This document shows positions 16,192-22,189 of a stretch of DNA of 22,189 bases, piece by piece. This DNA comes from a bacterium (GTDB lineage Bacteria; 4484-113; JALSIF01). Position 1 is the first letter of the stretch. Each line of letters starts with the position of its first letter. The notes beneath the pieces were generated by a model that was given only the letters and a program-made list of their open reading frames with translations, ran no database searches and was not told where the DNA came from. Made by a program: the position numbers and the translations under genes. The stretch is from positions 1-22,189 of the forward strand of contig JALSIF010000107.1 in NCBI GenBank assembly GCA_026981635.1, written 5' to 3'.

Positions 16192-16803
16192 CTAGGAGTC
16201 GTAGTAGGGGGTAGGGGTGGAGGGAACTCCCCAACCGGAGTACTGCTCGTCAATCAGCTTCCTTATCTCACCAATGCTGAGCCCCTCCGCCAACAGATCA
16301 CGGGTCACCAGGGCGATGTCCACACAAACCTTGCAACCGGCACCGTGGGGATCAAGCTCACCCTCATCGGTTATAAAGCATTCTCTATTAGAAATGTGAC
16401 CCAGACGGGCACAACCACACCAGCAGGGCACCTTCTCCAACCACTGGGGCTCGTTCAGGGCGTAGATGTATGCCTCTTCCGTCCTAGGGGCTACCCAGTT
16501 GAGTTTGGCATAGACGGTGGCCATGACCTCCTGGATACGGTCCCGGTCCGCATCGGAAACGGTGTAGAGGGAGGCGGCATCGGAGGACGGGGAGGACTGT
16601 TCAAAGGAAGATTCCCCAGAATTCTCATCCTTGGTCTGCTGCCCATCCTCCACAGAAGGTGAATCAGCTAAGACTTCACCCCGACTAGCAACCTGCTCAG
16701 CTGAAGCTGGAGCGGACCGCTCTACCTTTTCCTGATTGGGACAGCCACTGGCTAGAATCGCCAGCGTGAAAAGGGGCAGGAGAAGAGCAAGCCTGTTCCT
16801 CAT
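16192..16803 (-). CDS. Lipoprotein with a PCYCGC-type cysteine motif
   Basis: The 203-residue protein begins with a lipoprotein signal (hydrophobic 5-19, lipobox LASGC with C21), so it should be lipid-anchored on the outer face of the cytoplasmic membrane. Residues 25-75 are Ser/Glu/Gln-rich and probably disordered. The C-terminal domain has PCWCGC (126-131), GHISNREC (135-142) and GAGCKVCVDIA (155-164): the cysteine pattern of the PCYCGC-motif family, whose function is unknown. Six cysteines and conserved histidines could bind a metal or be redox-active. The ATG at 16803 has GGAGG 10 bp upstream; the frame is open 36 bp further, but that would spoil the signal peptide. It is divergent from the FtsB-like gene. 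Confidence 0.78.
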   Translation of the reverse strand: MRNRLALLLPLFTLAILASGCPNQEKVERSAPASAEQVASRGEVLADSPSVEDGQQTKDENSGESSFEQSSPSSDAASLYTVSDADRDRIQEVMATVYAKLNWVAPRTEEAYIYALNEPQWLEKVPCWCGCARLGHISNRECFITDEGELDPHGAGCKVCVDIALVTRDLLAEGLSIGEIRKLIDEQYSGWGVPSTPTPYYDS

Positions 16804-16825
16804 CGCTTGATGACCTCCACGTGTA

Positions 16826-16831
16826 ATTATA
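16826..16831 (-). promoter_or_regulatory. Predicted -10 box of the lipoprotein gene
   Basis: A perfect TATAAT on the minus strand, 22 bp upstream of the ATG at 16803. The short leader includes GGAGG. No clear -35 hexamer is seen. Confidence 0.5.
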
Positions 16832-16854
16832 CACCTCATGGGCTAAGGATGCGT

Positions 16855-16860
16855 TATGAT
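16855..16860 (+). promoter_or_regulatory. Predicted -10 box of the FtsB/DivIC-like gene
   Basis: TATGAT (5 of 6 matches) ends 12 bp before the ATG at 16873, so the leader would be only about 6 bases and lack a Shine-Dalgarno sequence. It sits back to back with the lipoprotein promoter. Confidence 0.4.
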
Positions 16861-16872
16861 TGAAAATGTTCA

Positions 16873-17220
16873 ATGGGAAGAAGGGGCAGGCAGGACCACG
16901 GCTTCTCATCGCTGGGGGAACTCGTCCGTGAGCTCATAGTTACTCAGCTTGCCTTCCTGGTCCTGCTTACCCTCATTGGTCTGGCTGGCTGGCAAATCTA
17001 CTCCATCGCCCAGGAGGTGGCCAAGTCAAGCCGCCTGGAGCAGGAGATCCAGGCCACCTGGCTCAGGCGGGCAGAGCTGTTTGAGCGTCACCGGGCAGTA
17101 AGGGAGGAGATTGAGCGACTCAGAAGTGACCCCGAATACCGCCGCCGCCTCCTCAAGCAGCAGATGGGCTACACCGAGGAGGGTGAGATCGTGGTGGTAT
17201 TTGGCGGCGAGGAGCGCTGA
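16873..17220 (+). CDS. FtsB/DivIC-like septum formation initiator protein
   Basis: A 115-residue bitopic protein: a basic cytoplasmic N-terminus (1-20), one membrane helix (about 21-44), an extracytoplasmic coiled coil (about 48-88, with charged heptad-like spacing) and a short end domain YRRRLLKQQMGYTEEGEIVVVF. The last segment corresponds to the FtsB/DivIC pattern in which an Arg/Leu helix is followed by MGxxxxGE and a beta strand. These proteins join FtsL and FtsQ/DivIB in the divisome and help activate septal wall synthesis. No other division genes are adjacent. It is monocistronic, and its stop lies 5 bp from the convergent nucleotidyltransferase stop. Family call is good; FtsB versus DivIC cannot be separated here. 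Confidence 0.75.
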   Translation: MGRRGRQDHGFSSLGELVRELIVTQLAFLVLLTLIGLAGWQIYSIAQEVAKSSRLEQEIQATWLRRAELFERHRAVREEIERLRSDPEYRRRLLKQQMGYTEEGEIVVVFGGEER

Positions 17221-17225
17221 GCCCC

Positions 17226-17957
17226 CTACCCTTCCAGACTCAGGGTCACCTTCCGGGCAAGCTGGTTGGCCCGGGGGTAGCTTTCAAAGGTGCCCGCATC
17301 GGTCCACCAGCCGGAGAGCTTGGTCCAGGCAAGCTCCCCCAGCCTCAGGTAGGCGTTGTTTACGTCGGTGATCTCAAGCTCCCCGCGGGCGGAGGGCTCA
17401 AGGCTTGCCGCCACCTCAAAGGCGTAGTGGTCGTAGAAGTAGATGCCGGTCACCGCCAGGTTGGAGGGAGGCTCAGAGGGCTTTTCCACGATCTCTACCA
17501 GCTCACCTTCCTCAAAACGGGCCACCCCAAAGCGCTGGGGCTGGTCCACCTCCTTGAGCACCACCATCGCCCGCCGCCCGCTCTCCTGGTAGGAACTAAC
17601 CAGCGGGCCGAGGGGGTCCTCAAAGATGTTGTCGCCAAGGATGACGCAGACCCGCTCGCCCAGGGCGAAGTGCTCGCAGAGAAGCAGGGCCTCGGCAATC
17701 CCGCCCGCCTGGTCCTGGACCCGGTAGGTGAAGGAAAGCCCCCACTGGGCACCGCTCCCCAAAAGGCTTACCACGTCCCCCATGTGTTCGCGGCCAGTGA
17801 CGATGCAAATGTCGGTAATGCCGGCGTCCTTGAGCTTGGCGATGGGGTGGTAGATCATCGGGTAGCGGCCCACCGGAAGCAGGTGCTTGTTGGTCACCTT
17901 GGTGAGGGGGAAGAGGCGCGAGCCGGTCCCACCTGCCAGGATGATGCCCCTAATCAT
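17226..17957 (-). CDS. RmlA-like glucose-1-phosphate nucleotidyltransferase (short form)
   Basis: The enzyme joins a sugar-1-phosphate with a nucleoside triphosphate, most likely glucose-1-phosphate and dTTP, to start nucleotide-sugar synthesis for surface glycans. The N-terminal signature is GIILAGGTGSRLFPLTKVTNK (4-24), with K24-HLLPVG matching the KxLLPV motif; D109 in LGDNIF is the metal-binding aspartate. VEKP (about 152-155) and GIYFYD further on also fit. At 243 residues it is the short type: RmlA proper is about 290 and has an extra C-terminal allosteric/dimer part. No rmlB, rmlC or rmlD is nearby, so the exact sugar is not fixed. Its start overlaps the Clp-N gene end by 8 bp, which indicates co-translation. 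Confidence 0.85.
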   Translation of the reverse strand: MIRGIILAGGTGSRLFPLTKVTNKHLLPVGRYPMIYHPIAKLKDAGITDICIVTGREHMGDVVSLLGSGAQWGLSFTYRVQDQAGGIAEALLLCEHFALGERVCVILGDNIFEDPLGPLVSSYQESGRRAMVVLKEVDQPQRFGVARFEEGELVEIVEKPSEPPSNLAVTGIYFYDHYAFEVAASLEPSARGELEITDVNNAYLRLGELAWTKLSGWWTDAGTFESYPRANQLARKVTLSLEG

Positions 17958-18639
17958 CTTCTTCCCGCTCCTCCTCCTGGGGAGTGAGGAATGATAGTGC
18001 TTCCCTGAGCCGGCTTAGGGCATCCCTAAGTCTCACCACCTCCCGCTGGACCTGCTCCAGCCCCCGGGAGAGCTGATCCAGCGTCTCCCGCATCTTTCTG
18101 GCCGCCTCATGGGGTGAGAGGGTTTCCCCGGCAGGCTTCTTCTCCCCGTTTTCCAAAAGCTCCAGCTCGCCCAGACGCTCCCCCTTGCGCTGGTCATCAC
18201 GCCAGCGGCGAAATCCCTGGCGCAGCTTTCTGAAGTCCACCCCCTGCTCGGCCAAGATCAGCCCGGGAAGCCCCCCCAGCTCGTAGAGCATGGCGGTCAT
18301 CAGCTGGAAGCAGGTGATCTTTCCGCTGGGGTTGCGCTCCGCTTCCAGGGCGGCCGCCTTGAGAATCTCCTGGGTGCGGGGATGAAACTCCATCTGTTCG
18401 GGGGAGGCCGGCTGGGAGGGCTTGTGGCGCTCCATGAACTTCTCCAGCCCCTCCCGCATGTGGTCCACATCCAACTCAAGCTCATAGAGGTAGCGCACCA
18501 CCGCCAGCCGCTCGTCCCTCAGCATGGCCAGCATGATGTGCTCGGGCAGGACCGCCTCGTGCTGGTGGGTGAGGGCCAGCTCCTTGGCGGCAAGGATGAC
18601 CTCCCTGCCCTCCCGGTCCAGGCGGGCGATGATGGACAT
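17950..18639 (-). CDS. Stand-alone Clp-N-domain protein with C-terminal coiled coil
   Basis: Residues 5-70 and 85-145 look like the two repeats of a Clp N-terminal domain: the first has QHEAVLPEHIMLAMLRDE and the second TQEILKAAALEAERNPSGKIT with FQLMTAMLYE, the classic pattern of helices before LL-x-GL/G. No AAA+ ATPase modules follow. Instead there is a charged linker and a coiled coil (about 175-218) with an acidic tail. In ClpA/B/C the N-domain recruits substrates or adaptors, so this could be an adaptor, or a member of the stand-alone Clp-repeat family. The ATG at 18639 has GGAAG 4 bp upstream. It overlaps the nucleotidyltransferase gene by 8 bp and is divergent from the aminotransferase. 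Confidence 0.78.
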   Translation of the reverse strand: MSIIARLDREGREVILAAKELALTHQHEAVLPEHIMLAMLRDERLAVVRYLYELELDVDHMREGLEKFMERHKPSQPASPEQMEFHPRTQEILKAAALEAERNPSGKITCFQLMTAMLYELGGLPGLILAEQGVDFRKLRQGFRRWRDDQRKGERLGELELLENGEKKPAGETLSPHEAARKMRETLDQLSRGLEQVQREVVRLRDALSRLREALSFLTPQEEEREEDD

Positions 18640-18664
18640 CGTTCTTCCAGTCTAGCGCGGCTGG

Positions 18665-18670
18665 TAGTAT
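18665..18670 (+). promoter_or_regulatory. Predicted -10 box of the aminotransferase operon
   Basis: TAGTAT ends 9 bp before the GTG start at 18680. No Shine-Dalgarno sequence is present, so a leaderless or nearly leaderless mRNA is predicted. The match to consensus is moderate. Confidence 0.35.
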
Positions 18671-18679
18671 TGGCTGGCC

Positions 18680-19876
18680 GTGGAGCGGGAAGAGAGACTA
18701 CCCGAGGTGTCGCGCCGGGTACGGGAGGTCCCCCCCTACCTGTTTGCCGAGATTGACCGGGCGCGGGACGAGGCCATCGCCCGGGGGATTGATGTGATCA
18801 GCCTGGGCATCGGCGACCCCGACCAACCCACCCCCGCCTTTGTCATAGAGGCAATGGCCGAGGAGATCGCCAAGGCCGAGAACCACACCTACAGCCCCTA
18901 CTGGGGGACCGACCGCTTCCGCCAGGCAGTAGCCGGCTACATGAAGGGGCGCTTCGGGGTGGAGCTTGACCCCGGGAAGGAGGTGATCGCCCTCATCGGG
19001 GCCAAGGAGGGGCTGGGCCACCTCCCCCTGGCCCTGCTGGATCCGGGGGATCTGGCCCTCATCCCCGACCCGGCCTACCCGGTCTATGAAAACGCCTCCC
19101 GCTATGCGGGGGCGGCCACCATCTCGGTTCCCCTACTGGAGGAAAACGGCTTCCTGCCCGATCTTTCGGCCCTGCCCGAGTCGGTCCTGAGGACGGCCAA
19201 GGTGATCTTCCTAAACTACCCCAACAACCCCACCGGCGCCCTAGCTCCCCTCTCCTTCCTTGAAGAGCTGGTTGAACTCGCCCACCGCTTTGGCTTCTAC
19301 ATCGTCTCCGACAACCCCTACGCGGAGATCTACTTTGACGAGGAGCACCCTCCCCACTCCATCCTGGAGGTGGAGGGGGCGAGGGAGGTGGCCATTGAGC
19401 TCCACTCCTTCTCCAAGACCTTCAACATGACCGGCTGGCGCATCGGCTGGGCCTGCGGGGCTGAGAGGCTGGTTGCTGCCCTCGGCTCCATCAAGTCCAA
19501 CATGGACTCCGGTCCCTTCAAGGCGATCCAGCATGCGGTGGTTCGGGCCCTGAGTCATCCCCAGTGCGGTGATTTCATCCGCTCCCAAAGGGAGCTTATG
19601 AGAAAAAGGCTAAGCCTGCTCAAGGAGGGACTTAGCCGGCTGGGACTTAGGTGGTGTGAGCCGGGGGGGGCCTTCTACCTCTGGGTGCACCTGCCCGAGG
19701 GGTATCAGAGCTCCATCAAGTTTTGCAGTGAGGTGCTAAACCGGGCCGGGCTGGTGTTTGGCCCCGGGCGCGGCTACGGGGTCTACGGGGAGGGCTACTT
19801 CCGCATCTGCCTGACCACACCGGAGGAGAAGATCGCCCAGGCGATGGAGCGGCTGGCAGGTTTCCTCGCCTCCTGA
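18680..19876 (+). CDS. dapL: LL-diaminopimelate aminotransferase-like PLP enzyme
   Basis: This is a fold-type I aminotransferase of 398 residues. The N-terminal block PPYLFAEIDRARDEAIARGIDVISLGIGDPDQPTP (18-52) is characteristic of DapL, which converts tetrahydrodipicolinate to LL-diaminopimelate in one step toward lysine and peptidoglycan. Other sites are YPNNPTGA (180-187), SDNPYAEIYFD (210-220) and the PLP lysine K246 in SFSKTFNMTGWRIGW. An aspartate or methionine aminotransferase of the same subclass is possible. The start is GTG at 18680, with no ribosome binding site and a -10-like TAGTAT 9 bp upstream. The stop is followed after one base by the lipB ATG, so the two are coupled. Confidence 0.88.
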   Translation: MEREERLPEVSRRVREVPPYLFAEIDRARDEAIARGIDVISLGIGDPDQPTPAFVIEAMAEEIAKAENHTYSPYWGTDRFRQAVAGYMKGRFGVELDPGKEVIALIGAKEGLGHLPLALLDPGDLALIPDPAYPVYENASRYAGAATISVPLLEENGFLPDLSALPESVLRTAKVIFLNYPNNPTGALAPLSFLEELVELAHRFGFYIVSDNPYAEIYFDEEHPPHSILEVEGAREVAIELHSFSKTFNMTGWRIGWACGAERLVAALGSIKSNMDSGPFKAIQHAVVRALSHPQCGDFIRSQRELMRKRLSLLKEGLSRLGLRWCEPGGAFYLWVHLPEGYQSSIKFCSEVLNRAGLVFGPGRGYGVYGEGYFRICLTTPEEKIAQAMERLAGFLAS

Positions 19877-19877
19877 G

Positions 19878-20585
19878 ATGGCTGCGGGAAACAGAGTGGA
19901 AAGGGCAGAGGCCAAGTCTGAGAGCTCTCTTATCCTGCGAAGGTGGGAGCTTGGAGCTGGCCTCATCGCCGAGTGGCTCGGGCGCAGGCCCTTCAAACCG
20001 GTCTGGGACTACCAGCTCTCACTCATTGCCCCCATTGCGGAGGGGAGGGCGGCAGAGAGGCTCATCCTTGTTGAACACGAGCCGGTCATCACCCTGGGCC
20101 GGCGGGGGAGGGAAGAGAACCTGCTGGTCCCGCCCGGGGAGCTCAAGCGGCGAGGAATTGACCTCTACCGCATCGAGCGGGGAGGCGACATCACCTACCA
20201 CGGTCCGGGTCAGCTGGTGGGCTACCCGATGCTCAGCCTAAAGCGGCGCTCCCTGGGGCTGGTGGAGTACATCCGCCGGCTGGAAGGGCTGATCATCTCG
20301 GTCCTTTCGCACTTTGGCATCAGCGCCACCACCCGGCCGGGCTACACCGGGGTCTGGGTGGAGGGGAGGAAGATCTGCTCCATCGGGGTGGCCGGAAAGC
20401 GCATGGTCACCTTCCACGGCTTTGCCCTCAATGTCTCCACCGACCTTGCCCACTTCAGGCAGATCAACCCCTGTGGGCTTGACCCCGCCGTGATGACCAC
20501 CATGGGTCGGGAGCTCGGCAGAGAGGTGAGCCCTGGGGAGGTGATGGAGGTGGTGGTGGAGCGGTTTGCCGAACTTTTCGGCTGA
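19878..20585 (+). CDS. lipB: Octanoyl-[acyl carrier protein]:protein octanoyltransferase
   Basis: LipB moves the octanoyl group from ACP to lipoyl domains of pyruvate and 2-oxoglutarate dehydrogenases or the glycine cleavage H protein, the first step of lipoate synthesis. In 235 residues it has LILVEHEPVITLGRRG (61-76), RGGDITYHGPGQLVGYP (101-117), and the catalytic pair K165 (GRKICSIGV) and C199 (INPCGL), both in the expected motifs. The first 20 residues are polar and extra to the usual fold, so the true start could be a little later. It lies 1 bp after the aminotransferase stop. No lipA is in the window. Family assignment is firm. Confidence 0.94.
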   Translation: MAAGNRVERAEAKSESSLILRRWELGAGLIAEWLGRRPFKPVWDYQLSLIAPIAEGRAAERLILVEHEPVITLGRRGREENLLVPPGELKRRGIDLYRIERGGDITYHGPGQLVGYPMLSLKRRSLGLVEYIRRLEGLIISVLSHFGISATTRPGYTGVWVEGRKICSIGVAGKRMVTFHGFALNVSTDLAHFRQINPCGLDPAVMTTMGRELGREVSPGEVMEVVVERFAELFG

Positions 20586-20635
20586 CCGGGGGATGGTGGT
20601 TCTGCTAGCCTGACTACCAACTTCACAGGGAGAGG

Positions 20636-21625
20636 ATGGGTGAGATGGTGATCCTTGACAGCGTCCTTCAGGCGGTAGGGGAAACCCCGGTGGTGAGGCT
20701 AAACCGCATCGGGAGAGAGCTTCCCCACACCCTGCTGGTAAAGCTTGAATATCTCAACCCCTCCGGCTCGGTCAAGGACCGGATGGCCATCTTCATGTGC
20801 GAGCAGGCAGCAAGAAGGGGCGAGCTGCGTCCGGGTGGCACCATCGTGGAGAACACCAGCGGCAACACCGGCATGGCCCTGGCCATGTATGCGGCAGTAA
20901 AGGGCTACCAGTGCGTCTTTACCATTCCCGACAAGATGAGCCAGGAGAAGATCAACCAGCTTCGCGCCTTTGGGGCGGAGGTGGTTGTCTGCCCCTACGA
21001 CGTGCCGGAGGATCACCCGGAGCACTACGTGAACGTGGCAAAACGCATCGCAGAGGAGCGGCCGGGAAGTTTCTATGTGAACCAGTACCACAACCAGGAC
21101 AACATCACCGCCCACCAGCTCACCACCGGCCCGGAGATATGGCGCCAGACCGAAGGCAAAGTGGACTACATCTTCATCGGCGCCGGTACCGGCGGGACCC
21201 TCTCCGGGGTGGGGAGGTTCTTCAAGTCGGCTGGGCTTCCCACCAAGATCATCGGGGTTGACCCGGAGGGTTCCATCTTCTACGACCTGTTTCACCGCGG
21301 AGAGCCGGGTGAGCCCCACCCCTATCAGGTGGAGGGCATCGGCATGGAGATCGTCTGCCAGGCGCTGGATCTTACGGTGGTGGACGACTTTGTACGGGTG
21401 GGGGACAGGGAGAGCTTTCTCATGACTCGCAGGCTGGCCCGGGAGGAGGGGCTCTACTGCGGAGGCTCAAGTGGGGCGGCGGTCTCCGCCATGGTGAGGT
21501 ACATGGCTGAGATTGAGGAGGAAGGACCTAAGGTGGCCTTGGCCATCCTCCCCGACCACGGCAGCCGCTACCTGTCCAAGATCTACAACGACCAGTGGAT
21601 GCGGGAGCACGGCTACCTGGACTGA
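20636..21625 (+). CDS. Cysteine synthase / cystathionine beta-synthase family PLP enzyme
   Basis: A fold-type II PLP enzyme of 329 residues that makes beta-replacement reactions on O-acetylserine or serine. K47 in NPSGSVKDRM is the PLP lysine, NTSGNTGM (73-80) binds the substrate carboxylate, and GAGTGGTL (182-189) binds the PLP phosphate. The C-terminal half (EGIGMEI, ALDLTVVDDFVRVGDRESF, EEGLYCGGSSGAAV, DHGSRYLSKIYNDQWM) resembles cystathionine beta-synthase catalytic cores more than CysK, but no CBS regulatory domains follow. It could take part in transsulfuration or in cysteine synthesis. AGGGAGAGG touches the ATG at 20636, so the ATG at 20645 is at a better distance and may be the real start. 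It is probably the third gene of the dapL-lipB operon, after a 50-bp gap. Confidence 0.88.
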   Translation: MGEMVILDSVLQAVGETPVVRLNRIGRELPHTLLVKLEYLNPSGSVKDRMAIFMCEQAARRGELRPGGTIVENTSGNTGMALAMYAAVKGYQCVFTIPDKMSQEKINQLRAFGAEVVVCPYDVPEDHPEHYVNVAKRIAEERPGSFYVNQYHNQDNITAHQLTTGPEIWRQTEGKVDYIFIGAGTGGTLSGVGRFFKSAGLPTKIIGVDPEGSIFYDLFHRGEPGEPHPYQVEGIGMEIVCQALDLTVVDDFVRVGDRESFLMTRRLAREEGLYCGGSSGAAVSAMVRYMAEIEEEGPKVALAILPDHGSRYLSKIYNDQWMREHGYLD

Positions 21626-21633
21626 CCGGTCAG
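21622..21633. repeat. Perfect 12-bp palindrome at the convergent gene junction
   Basis: CTGACC/GGTCAG is a perfect palindrome covering the stop codon of the cysteine synthase-like gene. There is no loop and no downstream T-run on the plus strand, so it is weak as a terminator. It lies between two convergent genes and may be chance. Confidence 0.3.
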
Positions 21634-21646
21634 GCAAAAAGGAGGG

Positions 21647-22189
21647 CTACTGGTCAAGGTTCAGGGAGCTTTCCGGCTGGTAGGAGATGCGCATTACCCC
21701 GGTAAACCCGTCTCCGCCCGACACCGGTCCGGTGGTGCGGTCGCCGGTAACCAGCAGCGAGCCGTCGGGGGCCACCGCACAGGAAACCGGTCTGAACCAT
21801 CCCCCCACCTCCTCCTGGGGCAGGGAGGGGTCGGCGGTGAGGAACTTGCCGGTGAAGGGAGTGCCCATGCCGGGCCCACTAATCAGAAAGACCCGATAGC
21901 CGGTGCGCACGCTACTGTTCCAGCTCCCCCGGGCGGCCACAAAGATGCCCTGGTTCCAGGGGGACGGAAAGTTAGTGAGCTCCGCCTTGACCATCCCCAG
22001 GGGGGTGTTGTGGGCGGGGATCCAGGCCTCCGGGGTGAAGGGGATCTGGTCCGGGCTGGGGGGAGTGGGGGGGTCGGAGACCCGGGCATCGCGGATGTAG
22101 CTTTCTGTGCCTGCGTCCCAGACCCACCAGGGGTAGCCCAGGTGGACGGTGCCCGAGGTGGTGGAGAGGGGGAGGCGAAACATGGGCTC
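21647..22189 (-). CDS. Sorbosone/glucose dehydrogenase-like beta-propeller protein, C-terminal part (cut by window edge)
   Basis: The 180 visible residues run to a TAG at 21647; the gene continues past the right edge. The motifs match the last blades of soluble PQQ-type glucose/L-sorbosone dehydrogenase propellers: P-A-H-N-T-P-L-G-M, FVAARGSWNSSVRTGYRVF, GGWFRPVSCAVAPDGSLLVTGD, then a closing strand with RISYQ. Such proteins are usually exported and oxidise sugars or act as adhesive propellers, with PQQ and calcium in the active members. The signal peptide and PQQ ligands would lie in the missing part, so activity cannot be judged. It converges on the cysteine synthase-like gene with 21 bp between stops. 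Confidence 0.8.
   Translation of the reverse strand, partial: EPMFRLPLSTTSGTVHLGYPWWVWDAGTESYIRDARVSDPPTPPSPDQIPFTPEAWIPAHNTPLGMVKAELTNFPSPWNQGIFVAARGSWNSSVRTGYRVFLISGPGMGTPFTGKFLTADPSLPQEEVGGWFRPVSCAVAPDGSLLVTGDRTTGPVSGGDGFTGVMRISYQPESSLNLDQ

Overview
The window is GC-rich bacterial DNA with compact, overlapping genes. The 23S rRNA is bacterial in type. A cbb3-type oxidase, an LL-diaminopimelate aminotransferase, an isolated 23S gene and several apparently leaderless starts suggest a deep-branching, possibly thermophilic, respiring lineage. No phylum can be assigned from this sequence alone.

Minus strand, 1-9346: one long respiratory operon, read right to left. It starts with a GltD-like FAD/NAD(P)/iron-sulfur oxidoreductase (no glutamate synthase large subunit is present). 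It continues with a CcoS-like small membrane protein, a Rieske protein, a full-length cytochrome b, an anchored tetrahaem cytochrome c, two anchored monohaem cytochromes c, CcoN, CcoO and a small one-helix protein. The genes overlap or lie within about 55 bp of each other. Together they could form a chain from a cytoplasmic NAD(P)H or ferredoxin pool and quinol, through Rieske/cytochrome b and seven c-type haems, to O2. This is the most unusual system in the window.

Plus strand, 9498-11554: a divergent NAD-salvage pair, nicotinate phosphoribosyltransferase and nicotinamidase (Preiss-Handler route). About 58 bp separates the predicted -10 boxes of the two divergent units.

Plus strand, about 11627-14746: a stand-alone 23S rRNA transcription unit with its own promoter, a 24-bp processing stem extended by an outer stem, and a strong intrinsic terminator. 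No 16S, 5S or tRNA gene lies beside it. Two drug-site base pairs in the 23S, 752-2609 and 2057-2611 (E. coli numbering), appear to be swapped by paired changes.

14849-18639: small housekeeping units on both strands. They are a PIMT-like methyltransferase with a start-codon puzzle, TadA (convergent, sharing a CTAG stop palindrome), a PCYCGC-motif lipoprotein, a divergent FtsB/DivIC-like protein, a short RmlA-like nucleotidyltransferase, and a stand-alone Clp-N-domain protein.

18680-21625, plus strand: a biosynthetic operon of dapL-like aminotransferase, lipB and a cysteine synthase/cystathionine beta-synthase-like enzyme. The right edge holds the C-terminal part of a sorbosone/glucose dehydrogenase-like protein on the minus strand.
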